Source: an uncultured Desulfobulbus sp. (lineage in GTDB: Bacteria; Desulfobacterota; Desulfobulbia; Desulfobulbales; Desulfobulbaceae). Taken from it: a stretch of DNA of 7,048 nt. This document shows, piece after piece, positions 1-5,042 of this stretch; within the stretch, counting starts at the first letter, position 1; the number at the start of each line of letters is the position of its first letter. Location: NCBI GenBank assembly GCA_946539945.1, contig CAMNHX010000083.1, positions 1 to 7,048 of the forward strand. Reading direction: 5' to 3'. Under the pieces are notes generated by a model, which did not search any database, was not told where the DNA came from, and saw nothing but the letters and a program-made list of their open reading frames with translations. Made by a program: the position numbers and the translations under genes.

Positions 1-610
1 GGGGCCGGGGATGGAAGCATTCCGGGTCAACACGGAACAGGGTTTCCACATCCGCGCAGGCCGCCAAAAGGACTGTGGGTGCGCCGTACTCCTTGCTGCC
101 CGGTGCAGCGCAGAGGCGCTGGGCTACCTCCCTTTGCAGCATCAGCACAGCCGAATGCAGGCAGTCTCTCTGCGCAAGCAGCCGGAACAAAAAGGGCGTG
201 GAAATGGAGTAGGGCAGGTTTGCCACAAGTTTCAGCCGTTCTCCCGAGGGACACAGGTCAGCCAGTTGCAGGTCAAGCACGTCGGCATGGATCAGCCGCA
301 CGTTCTCCGGCAGGTCCCCGGATTCCTGATGCAGCCGGATAATGCCGCTGTCCGCCTCAATACCCACAACTTCGCGGACAGCAGCGGCAAGCGGTCTGGT
401 CAGCGCACCCAGTCCCACGCCTACCTCCAGCACGCGGTCTTCCGGCTGGAGCGCCGCAAGATCCACAATGCGGCGGGGGATGGTCCTGTCCACCAGAAAA
501 TTCTGGCCCAGCTTCTTGTGGGGGGCAAGACCGCGTTCTTGCAGGAGTTGTCTGGTTTGCCGTCTGTCCATTCGTCTTTTCAATCCTGTGGCGGTTTTCG
601 TGTTGCGCAT
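1..610 (-). CDS. rsmA: 16S rRNA adenine dimethyltransferase RsmA/KsgA, C-terminus cut by window edge
   Basis: This enzyme transfers four methyl groups from S-adenosylmethionine to two adjacent adenines (A1518/A1519, E. coli numbering) in the 3' terminal helix of 16S rRNA during late 30S assembly. Reading the minus strand from the ATG at 610 gives 203 codons open to the edge; family members are usually about 260-275 residues, so roughly the last 60 are missing. Visible motifs are LGQNFL at residues 34-39, the SAM-binding loop LEVGVGLGALT at 61-71, the acidic GIEAD at 83-87, ADVLD at 109-113 and the catalytic NLPYSISTP at 131-139. The SAM loop reads GVG where GPG is commoner. The start ATG shares its A with the tsaD stop (TGATG), which implies translational coupling. 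An in-frame ATG at 571 (Met14) is an alternative start close to the conserved core. Confidence 0.95.
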   Translation of the reverse strand, partial: MRNTKTATGLKRRMDRRQTRQLLQERGLAPHKKLGQNFLVDRTIPRRIVDLAALQPEDRVLEVGVGLGALTRPLAAAVREVVGIEADSGIIRLHQESGDLPENVRLIHADVLDLQLADLCPSGERLKLVANLPYSISTPFLFRLLAQRDCLHSAVLMLQREVAQRLCAAPGSKEYGAPTVLLAACADVETLFRVDPECFHPRP

Positions 611-1614
611 CAGTGCAGTGCTGCCCGGGAATACACGTCCTCGTTTGGCCCGCTCTGACAGCCGGTCTGAAAGGCGTAAAAGCCTGCCAAGGCAATCATG
701 GCCGCGTTGTCGGTGCAGAACTGCAGCGCAGGCAGAAAAACCCGCAAGCCTTCCTCAAGGCCACGGGCCTGCAAGTGTGTCCGCAAACGCTGGTTGGCCG
801 CCACGCCGCCTCCCAGAACCATCTGTTGATGGCTGTTCTTATGCGCTGCTGCGATGCTCTTTTCCACCAGCACTTCAACCACTGCCTCCTGAAAGGAGGC
901 GCAGAGGTCTGCGGTCATGGCAGCATCCGGCCTGCCAGTCTGCGGCAACACCTTTCTGACTGCGGTTTTCAGACCGCTGAAGCTGAAGTCAAAGGCATCC
1001 CTGTCCAGCCAGGAACGGGGAAAGCGAAAGGCCGCAGGGTTCCCCTGCTCTGCCTGCCTGGCAATGAGCGGCCCGCCGGGATAACCCAGACCCAGCATCT
1101 TGGCCACCTTGTCAAAAGCCTCGCCTGCAGCGTCGTCCCGGGTGCGGCCCATGCAGACAAAGCGGGTTGGACTGTCCACGCGAAAAAGCGCGGTGTTGCC
1201 GCCAGAGACCAGAAGCGCGGTATAGGGAAAGTCCGGCGCTTCCGCTTCCAGCAGACAGGCCAGAAGATGGCCAGCCAGATGGTTCACGCCCACGCAGGGC
1301 AGATTCCGGGCCAAGGCCACAGCCTTGGCAAAGGTGAAGCCCACCAGCAGAGAGCCGACCAGCCCTGGCCCCTGCGTTGCCGCCACCAGCCCGATGTCTG
1401 CCAGTGTGCAGCCTGCCTGCTGCAAGGCAGCTTCAGCAACAGCTTGCACCATCTCAATGTGCCGACGGCTGGCCAGTTCCGGCACGATGCCGCCAAAGGG
1501 GGTATGAATGTCGTTTTGTCCGCTGATGCAGTTGGACAACACGCGGCGTTCCACCGCGTCCACCACTGCCGCTGCAGTGTCATCACAGGAGGATTCAAGC
1601 GCAAGCACCAACAT
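610..1614 (-). CDS. tsaD: tRNA N6-threonylcarbamoyladenosine transferase TsaD
   Basis: TsaD, working with TsaB and TsaE, moves the threonylcarbamoyl group from threonylcarbamoyl-AMP (made by TsaC) onto A37 of ANN-decoding tRNAs in the cytoplasm. The product is 334 residues, matching the family length of about 335-345. Signatures in order: ESSCDDT at 7-13, HTPFGGIVPELASR at 37-50, metal-site histidines 112 and 116 in NHLAGH, SGGNT at 137-141, GRTRDDAAGEAFDKVAK at 156-172, YPGGP at 178-182, SFSGLKTAV at 211-219, and TDNAAMIA at 301-308 carrying the metal-ligand Asp302. I chose the ATG at 1614 because MLVLALESSCDDT is the usual N-terminus and an AAGG lies seven bases upstream; the frame stays open to a GTG at 1707, but those extra 31 residues are not family-like. 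Its stop overlaps the rsmA start by one base. A short ORF ends two bases before its start. Confidence 0.97.
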   Translation of the reverse strand: MLVLALESSCDDTAAAVVDAVERRVLSNCISGQNDIHTPFGGIVPELASRRHIEMVQAVAEAALQQAGCTLADIGLVAATQGPGLVGSLLVGFTFAKAVALARNLPCVGVNHLAGHLLACLLEAEAPDFPYTALLVSGGNTALFRVDSPTRFVCMGRTRDDAAGEAFDKVAKMLGLGYPGGPLIARQAEQGNPAAFRFPRSWLDRDAFDFSFSGLKTAVRKVLPQTGRPDAAMTADLCASFQEAVVEVLVEKSIAAAHKNSHQQMVLGGGVAANQRLRTHLQARGLEEGLRVFLPALQFCTDNAAMIALAGFYAFQTGCQSGPNEDVYSRAALH

Positions 1615-1616
1615 GA

Positions 1617-1784
1617 TCAAACCTTGCCAAATCCGGGAATGGACAGCATTTTTTCCAGCCTCTTCAAAAGCAACATGGCCAGACTCATCCAAAGCCTGTA
1701 CGCGCACCGTTGGGCATCATCAATAATCCTGACGGCGTTCCGGCACAAATCATTCGTTTTCGCATAAACGATCACGCCTTCCAT
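1617..1784 (-). CDS. possible small protein of 55 residues upstream of tsaD, function unknown
   Basis: An ATG at 1784 opens 55 codons ending in TGA at 1619-1617, two bases before the tsaD ATG (TGATCATG), so tsaD could be translationally coupled to it and the tsaD ribosome-binding site lies inside it. The peptide begins MEGVIVYAKTNDLC and has a mostly helical, amphipathic look, with a hydrophobic run around YRLWMSLAMLLL and the C-terminus SIPGFGKV. I do not recognise a family. There is only a weak purine-rich stretch (AGAAAG) too far upstream to be a good ribosome-binding site. Third-position GC looks lower than in tsaD. The same frame continues upstream through part of the fabF remnant, but that extension is an artefact of the remnant's frameshift. 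It may be a real leader-type gene or only a chance ORF. Confidence 0.35.
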   Translation of the reverse strand: MEGVIVYAKTNDLCRNAVRIIDDAQRCAYRLWMSLAMLLLKRLEKMLSIPGFGKV

Positions 1785-1864
1785 AGCGACGGCATCTTTC
1801 TTCGCGTCTTCGCGTTGCTGGTTGCAAGAATCCGCTCCGAGTCGGCGGCCCGCGCTTTCTTCCC

Positions 1865-2089
1865 TCAATCGCAGCGCCCCAACACCGCGCAGGCGTTGCA
1901 CTTGCCAAACCCGAAGGCGTTTTTCAGCACAAATTCCTGCTCCACATCCCGGAACCCTTCGGCCACGCAGTCGAGCGGCATCTCCGGGTCGGACCGAATA
2001 GTTGATGGTGGGCGGCACGCGACCGGAACGCAGACCGTGCAGGGCGAAGACGGTCTCGACGGCGCTGCCTGCTCCCTTAATCAGGTAGA
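1865..2089 (-). pseudogene. fabF: frameshifted 3' remnant of fabF (3-oxoacyl-ACP synthase II)
   Basis: On the minus strand, bases 2084 to 1992 encode LIKGAGSAVETVFALHGLRS followed by GRVPPTINYSV, which is the C-terminal region of beta-ketoacyl-ACP synthase II (compare GAAGAVE and the PPTINY motif in FabF). At about base 1991 the frame breaks: reading resumes one base later as DPEMPLDCVAEGFRDVEQEF followed by VLKNAFGFGKCNAC, the rest of the FabF tail, to a TGA at 1867-1865. A two-base loss (an expected proline codon reduced to a single C) explains the break. Only about the last 72 residues of a protein of roughly 413 are present; the catalytic Cys and both His residues, including the one in TGHxxGAAG, are absent. 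The upstream limit is abrupt and joins unrelated sequence. It is a non-functional duplicate fragment; the working fabF must lie elsewhere. Confidence 0.88.
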
Positions 2090-2215
2090 ACAGGGCCTTC
2101 CAGACAGCGGCAAGTTGCAGGAACAGATTTTCCATGGAACAAGGGCAGAAACACGAAACAGGGGGCGCGGGACTCAAGTGGCCCGCTCCGGAAAGTGCAG
2201 TGAAAGAAAGGAGAG

Positions 2216-2965
2216 CTACTTTTTCAGAGAGTACTTTTCGATCAGCTTTTGCCAGTCTGGTGAGTCCATGAGCTTTTTCAGGCTGGCATTGACCTTGGCA
2301 AGCAGTTCGGTATCTTCCTTGCGCACAGCATAGCCAAAGTCTTCTTCCGGCATTCCGAAGTCGCCCAGAATTTTTACCTGCTTTCTGGAAACCGCGTCAT
2401 GGGCCGGGGCATCGTCCATGGCAGCGGCGTCAAGGCGTCCGTTCAACAGGTCTTCTACTGCCAAGGGTGAGGAGTTGTAGAGCCGCAAGGTCGTCTTGTA
2501 GCCCTTGGATGCGATTTCTTCCTTCAGCCACTTGGCCTCTGGCGTGCCCTGCTGTACGCCCACGCTTTTCCTGTCTGTGAAGAGTTCCCAGATGTCCAAC
2601 CTTGAGTTGCGGGGCACAACCATGACCACCTTGATAACCCAGTAGGGTTCAGTGAAGGCCACCTGTTTCTTGCGCTCCTCGTTGATGGTCATGCCTGAAG
2701 CAATGATGTCGATTTTCCGGGTGAGCAGGCTGGTGACAATGCCGTCCCATGCCATGGGTACATGGGTGACTGTCATGCCCAGGTCTTTGGCGATCCAGTT
2801 CATGGCGTCTACGTCAAAGCCGCTGGGCTTGCCGGTTTCATCGATAAAGGCAAAGGGCGGGAAGTTGGCGTCAATGCCGTTGACGAGTTTCCGGGCGGCC
2901 AGGGCCGGAGTAGCCAAAAGAGAAAAGACGCACAGGGAAAGGGCAAGAACAAGCAGTTTGTGCAT
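2216..2965 (-). CDS. periplasmic amino-acid-type ABC transporter substrate-binding protein (SBP family 3)
   Basis: This is a 249-residue exported binding protein of the polar amino acid (PAAT) type, which captures a small ligand in the periplasm and presents it to an inner-membrane ABC permease. Residues 1-23 form a signal peptide (MHKLL, a hydrophobic core, cleavage after ALA). The family signature GFDVDAMNWIAKDLG is at 49-63. The lobe-1 ligand segment SGMTINEERKKQVAFTEPYW at 90-109 contains the arginine (98) expected to hold the ligand carboxylate. MDDAPA at 183-188 supplies the lobe-2 acidic residues. The ATG at 2965 has AAGGA eight bases upstream. No permease or ATPase gene is adjacent in the window: downstream is the fabF remnant, upstream a long non-coding region, so it is an orphan here or has partners elsewhere. 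Ligand specificity cannot be read from sequence; an amino acid is likely. Confidence 0.93.
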   Translation of the reverse strand: MHKLLVLALSLCVFSLLATPALAARKLVNGIDANFPPFAFIDETGKPSGFDVDAMNWIAKDLGMTVTHVPMAWDGIVTSLLTRKIDIIASGMTINEERKKQVAFTEPYWVIKVVMVVPRNSRLDIWELFTDRKSVGVQQGTPEAKWLKEEIASKGYKTTLRLYNSSPLAVEDLLNGRLDAAAMDDAPAHDAVSRKQVKILGDFGMPEEDFGYAVRKEDTELLAKVNASLKKLMDSPDWQKLIEKYSLKK

Positions 2966-3228
2966 GATGGGGTTCCTTTGGGTTTGGAATGGACGAAAGG
3001 GAAGAGATCAGACCGCATTTCCCTTGGTCAGGCGAGATTAGAACCCTGGCGGATGGCGTCAAGGGTAGGCTCCTGCTGCAAAGGGACCGCCCAAAGGAAC
3101 AAGTCTGATTTTCGCTGCAACATGTCCAAAAAGGAAAGGTAACAGTGAGGACAGGGTCATATTCCTTGGTTTCACCGCAGGTGTGTGGCAATCCTTGCCG
3201 CACGCTGGACAACATACAAGGAGCGCAA
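2966..3228. other. upstream region of the binding-protein gene, no gene recognised
   Basis: The only clear element is the ribosome-binding site of the minus-strand gene (AAGGA at 2978-2974). I looked for minus-strand promoter hexamers and found nothing near consensus; a TTGGAC near 3131-3126 has no convincing -10 partner. Overlapping ORFs on both strands here have no family-like features and look like chance reading frames. Confidence 0.5.
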
Positions 3229-3501
3229 ATGTACGCAACCAAAAAAGGACAGCGTCGTGCCGTCTGTGCTTGCCCTGACCGGCAAGTGTTTCATGCCCTC
3301 CAATCCATCCTGATCCTGCCTTTGCCTGTTTTTCCGTCCTGCAGGATATACCGTGTCAGATCATTGCCATATCATGGCAGTAATACAGACTTCTTCCTGA
3401 ATCAAAGGGATGAACAGGAGATAACGCTGCTGTCTCATACATTTGAGTATCTCAATTTTCAGCACATTTCCGTTTGCAATTTTTCTGTCATGCTGAATTG
3501 A
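3229..3501 (+). CDS. doubtful 90-residue ORF with a good ribosome-binding site
   Basis: An ATG at 3229 is preceded by AAGGAG with a five-base spacer, an excellent Shine-Dalgarno match in a region with little else. The product begins MYATKKGQRRAVCACPDRQV and then becomes hydrophobic and irregular (SILILPLPVFPSC). I recognise no domain. Its last dozen or so codons run into the dispersed repeat at 3461-3524, so the C-terminus at least is not likely to be conserved. It could be the 5' end of a gene whose remainder was lost or replaced, or a chance ORF. Confidence 0.2.
   Translation: MYATKKGQRRAVCACPDRQVFHALQSILILPLPVFPSCRIYRVRSLPYHGSNTDFFLNQRDEQEITLLSHTFEYLNFQHISVCNFSVMLN
3365..3379. repeat. short perfect inverted repeat TGCCAT-ATC-ATGGCA
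   Basis: Two six-base arms, TGCCAT and ATGGCA, flank a three-base spacer ATC. This size and spacing are compatible with a dimeric regulator site, but it lies about 400 bases upstream of the minus-strand binding-protein gene and 1.1 kb upstream of the plus-strand operon, with no promoter visible beside it. Function is unproven and the match may be chance. Confidence 0.35.
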
Positions 3502-3524
3502 GCAAAGCGGAGTTAAGCATATCC
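3461..3524 (+). repeat. dispersed intergenic repeat, copy A
   Basis: Copy A carries TTTCCGTTTGCAATTTTTCT followed by GTCATGCTGAATTGAGCAAAGC and a final AAGCAT. It aligns with copy C at the right edge of the window (TTTCCGTTTTCA, then TGTCATGCTGAACGAAGC, then GAAGCATCTC), with a few extra bases inserted before the last AAGCAT. It faces copy B, forming an inverted pair. The core resembles the TGTCAT(G/T)CTGAGCGAAGCGAAG-type intergenic repeat that recurs in many unrelated bacterial genomes. Confidence 0.7.
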
Positions 3525-3563
3525 TTCCGTCTTCTAGGTATTCTTCAGGAAATTAACTTTTAC

Positions 3564-3636
3564 AATGCTTCGCACTGAAAAGTAATCGCTTCGCTCGTCA
3601 GAATGAGAGTAAAAAGATAAAGCGGAACTGCTCTAA
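3564..3636 (-). repeat. dispersed intergenic repeat, copy B (inverted)
   Basis: Read on the minus strand, this begins TTAGAGCAGTTCCGCTTTAT, continues through CTCATTCTGACGAGCGAAGC, and ends with GCGAAGCATT after an insertion of about 14 bases. It matches copy C (TTAGAGCGTTTCCGTTTTCA ... TCATGCTGAACGAAGCGAAG) over its first 50 or so bases with scattered mismatches. About 40 bases separate it from copy A, and the two could pair as an imperfect hairpin in RNA or single-stranded DNA. Confidence 0.65.
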
Positions 3637-3831
3637 AAAACAAGAGAGTGTTCCCTGAAAACGAGAACTGGACAGTTGGAAATTCCGGTATTTTCCGCTG
3701 TTTCGTCTCATGTGTTTTCTGGATTTTCTCTCTGCCTTACTCCGTGCTGCAAACAAGAGTTGGAATGTCATAATGCTGTATTGCATCAATCTGATTTTTT
3801 CTTGCAGATTCTGTGAGACAGGAGTAGGCAG

Positions 3832-3891
3832 ATGTATCCAGAAGTGAAGAAGCGGAAAAAGAAGAACCCGCAAGCGCGCCCGCGCTATTGA
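3832..3891 (+). CDS. possible 19-residue very basic peptide
   Basis: ATG at 3832 follows AGGAG with a seven-base spacer. The peptide MYPEVKKRKKKNPQARPRY ends in TGA at 3889-3891. Nine of nineteen residues are Lys or Arg. It sits at the boundary between the AT-richer spacer and the GC-rich structured stretch, so it could be a leader peptide for that transcript. There is no homology argument and ORFs this short arise easily by chance; the good ribosome-binding site is the only real support. Confidence 0.2.
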   Translation: MYPEVKKRKKKNPQARPRY

Positions 3892-4328
3892 GTGTATGCC
3901 AGGCAAGTGTGTGAGGAGGTGGCACGGGCGCTTGCAGGAATGAGAGGCGGCGCTGCTCCGCCGGGGGAAAGGCATCTGGTGCGCCGCAGTTGCCGCATCA
4001 GATGCCGCAGCAAGGGAGAAGTCCTCCTTTGGGTTGGGCGGCGCGGTGAACTGCGGAATCCGGGGCCGCCAAGTTTTGCGGTGCTGTATTCCCTGTTCCG
4101 GCAGACCCCTGTGCCTGCCGAAAATTTGCGCCTACTGTACCGGGTCAGAGTTGTCCCGACTGTCATTTTGGGCAGATTTCCCTGTCTTTCCCGCTGTGGT
4201 TTCACCAGAACCGGCGTGCGCAAAATGTCAGCACAAATTCCTGCAATGCAAGCGGGCCAAAGGGCTTTCGGCTATGGTGCAGTCGTTGCTTGCGGAACGG
4301 CTTGTGGGTGTCCGGCTCCGCAGACGGA
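3892..4328 (+). other. GC-rich, hairpin-rich region: candidate structured leader or small RNA
   Basis: This stretch lies directly upstream of a strong plus-strand terminator and is full of stable hairpins: a 13-bp stem at 3971-4006; a 7-bp stem AAGGGAG/CTCCTTT with loop AAGTC at 4012-4030; a bulged stem TTGGGCGGC/GCCGCCAA around 4034-4073 enclosing a smaller GCGG-TGAA-CTGC hairpin; and CGGCAG/CTGCCG at about 4098-4119. An open plus-strand frame runs through it and through the terminators, but its translation is not protein-like, so I treat it as non-coding. I checked by eye for cobalamin, TPP, FMN, glycine and SAM riboswitch cores and for RNase P, tmRNA, SRP RNA landmarks and found no convincing match. 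Confidence 0.45.
3971..4006 (+). repeat. 13-bp stem-loop in the structured region
   Basis: GGCATCTGGTGCG (3971-3983) pairs with CGCATCAGATGCC (3994-4006), with a single G-U wobble at the ninth pair and a ten-base loop CCGCAGTTGC. No T run follows, so it is not an intrinsic terminator; it reads as a structural helix of a folded RNA. Confidence 0.75.
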
Positions 4329-4379
4329 CTGCACGGGTGACCGTTTTCCTTGGGCGGAAAACCCGTGCAGATTTTTTTT
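4329..4379 (+). terminator. strong intrinsic terminator T1
   Basis: CTGCACGG (4329-4336) pairs with CCGTGCAG (4363-4370), and above a six-base left-side bulge (GTGACC) GTTTTCC (4343-4349) pairs with GGAAAAC (4356-4362) around the loop TTGGGC. The stem is followed by A and eight T residues (4372-4379). The T run is only on the plus-strand exit, so the terminator acts on rightward transcripts. It lies about 110 bases before the kinase start, so it ends either an upstream RNA or an attenuated leader of the kinase-cobT operon. Confidence 0.88.
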
Positions 4380-4395
4380 GCCCTGCGCCAGACAG

Positions 4396-4471
4396 GGAAA
4401 GGCAAGGCCGGAAAAGCGTGCAGACTGGACAGTTCCGGTCTGCCGTGGTACGCTCCGGTCTTTCCTTTTTT
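4396..4471 (+). terminator. second long terminator-like hairpin T2, abutting the kinase start
   Basis: Nested arms are GGAAAG/CTTTCC (4396-4401, 4460-4465), CCGGA/TCCGG (4408-4412, 4454-4458), GCGT/ACGC (4416-4419, 4450-4453) and GCAGACTGG/CCGGTCTGC (4420-4428, 4435-4443; one G-U pair) around the loop ACAGTT. Six T residues follow (4466-4471). The stem is long but interrupted by internal loops, so it is weaker in form than T1. It ends seven bases before the first possible start codon at 4479, which places it where a ribosome would bind. Confidence 0.65.
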
Positions 4472-4487
4472 GTCCTGAATGGCGCAC

Positions 4488-5021
4488 ATGAAACAGAACA
4501 TCCTTCTTACCGGCTTCATGGGCGCGGGCAAGAGCAGTACAGCCCGTGCCCTGGCAGATCTGACCGGCCTGTTTGCCGTGGACACCGACGACCTGATCGA
4601 ATCGCTTTTGCACTGCTCCATCAAAACCCTGTTCAGCAACCAGGGTGAGGTCGCCTTTCGCGCCCAAGAGCAGCGGCTGGCAAACTGGATCCACTCCTCT
4701 CTGGATCACACCATCATTTCCACAGGCGGCGGCTTTCATCAGGTGTCCAACCTCATGGACCTGGGTCAGGTCTGCTTTCTGGACGCCAGCTTTGACGTCA
4801 TTTGCCGCCATCTGGGCGTGGGAAGCAACAGCAGCCAGACCGCCACTCGTCCCCTGTTCCAGAACCCGGAATCCGCAAAAAAACGCTACGAGGAACGCCT
4901 GCCCTTGTACCGGCAAAAGGCGCATCACCTGATCCCAGTGCCTGCCGAACAGAACAGCCGTGACACAGCCCGGTACATCCGGGACCTGCTTTTGAGCCGC
5001 AAGCTGCTGCCTAATCCCTGA
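4488..5021 (+). CDS. aroK: shikimate kinase
   Basis: Shikimate kinase uses ATP to phosphorylate shikimate at the 3-hydroxyl, in the cytoplasmic route to chorismate and aromatic amino acids. From the ATG at 4488 it has 177 residues, typical of the family. The P-loop GFMGAGKSS is at 9-17, the shikimate-binding VDTDD at 31-35, FRAQE at 57-61, the substrate-binding GGG at 80-82, the lid arginine in RPLF at 121-124, and RLPLYRQKA at 137-145. All expected catalytic residues are present. An in-frame ATG at 4479 would add MAH; I prefer 4488 because MKQNILLTGFMG matches the usual N-terminus. Neither start has a visible Shine-Dalgarno site, and a terminator-like hairpin ends just upstream, so expression may be controlled there. 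cobT follows after 21 bases. A divergent small-molecule kinase serving cobamide metabolism is possible but not indicated by the motifs. Confidence 0.9.
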   Translation: MKQNILLTGFMGAGKSSTARALADLTGLFAVDTDDLIESLLHCSIKTLFSNQGEVAFRAQEQRLANWIHSSLDHTIISTGGGFHQVSNLMDLGQVCFLDASFDVICRHLGVGSNSSQTATRPLFQNPESAKKRYEERLPLYRQKAHHLIPVPAEQNSRDTARYIRDLLLSRKLLPNP

Positions 5022-5042
5022 AGCCTTCACCAGAAAAACGCC

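Larger units (their letters stand above)
3525..3891. other. AT-richer spacer with no recognised gene outside repeat B
   Basis: Apart from repeat copy B, this stretch is visibly richer in A and T than the flanking genes. It would suit a promoter region for rightward transcription into the GC-rich leader, but I cannot name a convincing -35/-10 pair; CATAAT near 3769 lacks a good -35. The overlapping ORFs on the minus strand have no protein-like character. Confidence 0.4.

Noticed and set aside
1..1767. Long plus-strand open frames opposite rsmA and tsaD
   Set aside because: They mirror the codon pattern of the minus-strand genes and show no domain signature.
1617..2177. 186-codon minus-strand ORF as a single protein
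   Set aside because: It joins the first half of the fabF remnant, an out-of-frame stretch and a separate small ORF; the FabF similarity switches frame in the middle.
2165..2200. GCGGG/CCCGC hairpin downstream of the binding-protein gene as a terminator
   Set aside because: A five-base stem with a ten-base loop and no T tract on the minus-strand exit.
3269..3286. CTTGCC-CTGACC-GGCAAG hairpin as a terminator
   Set aside because: Only six base pairs and no T run on either exit.
3917..3932. Sigma-54-like promoter TGGCACGGGCGCTTGC on the plus strand
   Set aside because: Both elements are good, but the gap between the GG and GC pairs is eleven bases instead of the ten that sigma-54 requires almost strictly.
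3598..3975. 125-codon minus-strand ORF in the AT-rich spacer
   Set aside because: It crosses repeat copy B, has no ribosome-binding site or domain, and reads as chance coding.
3880..4480. Cobalamin riboswitch upstream of aroK-cobT
   Set aside because: Expected because of cobT, but the B12-box and the conserved CCGCxACTG-type core are not visible; GGGGGAAA followed by a hairpin is only a superficial resemblance. A covariance-model search would settle it.
3892..4491. Long plus-strand open frame (about 199 codons), and its in-frame continuation from the 19-residue peptide across a TGA, considered as a possible selenoprotein
   Set aside because: The translation is low in protein character and passes through both terminators; the TGA context (RPRY-U-VYAR) has no CxxU or UxxC motif. 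Long open frames are expected by chance in GC-rich DNA.
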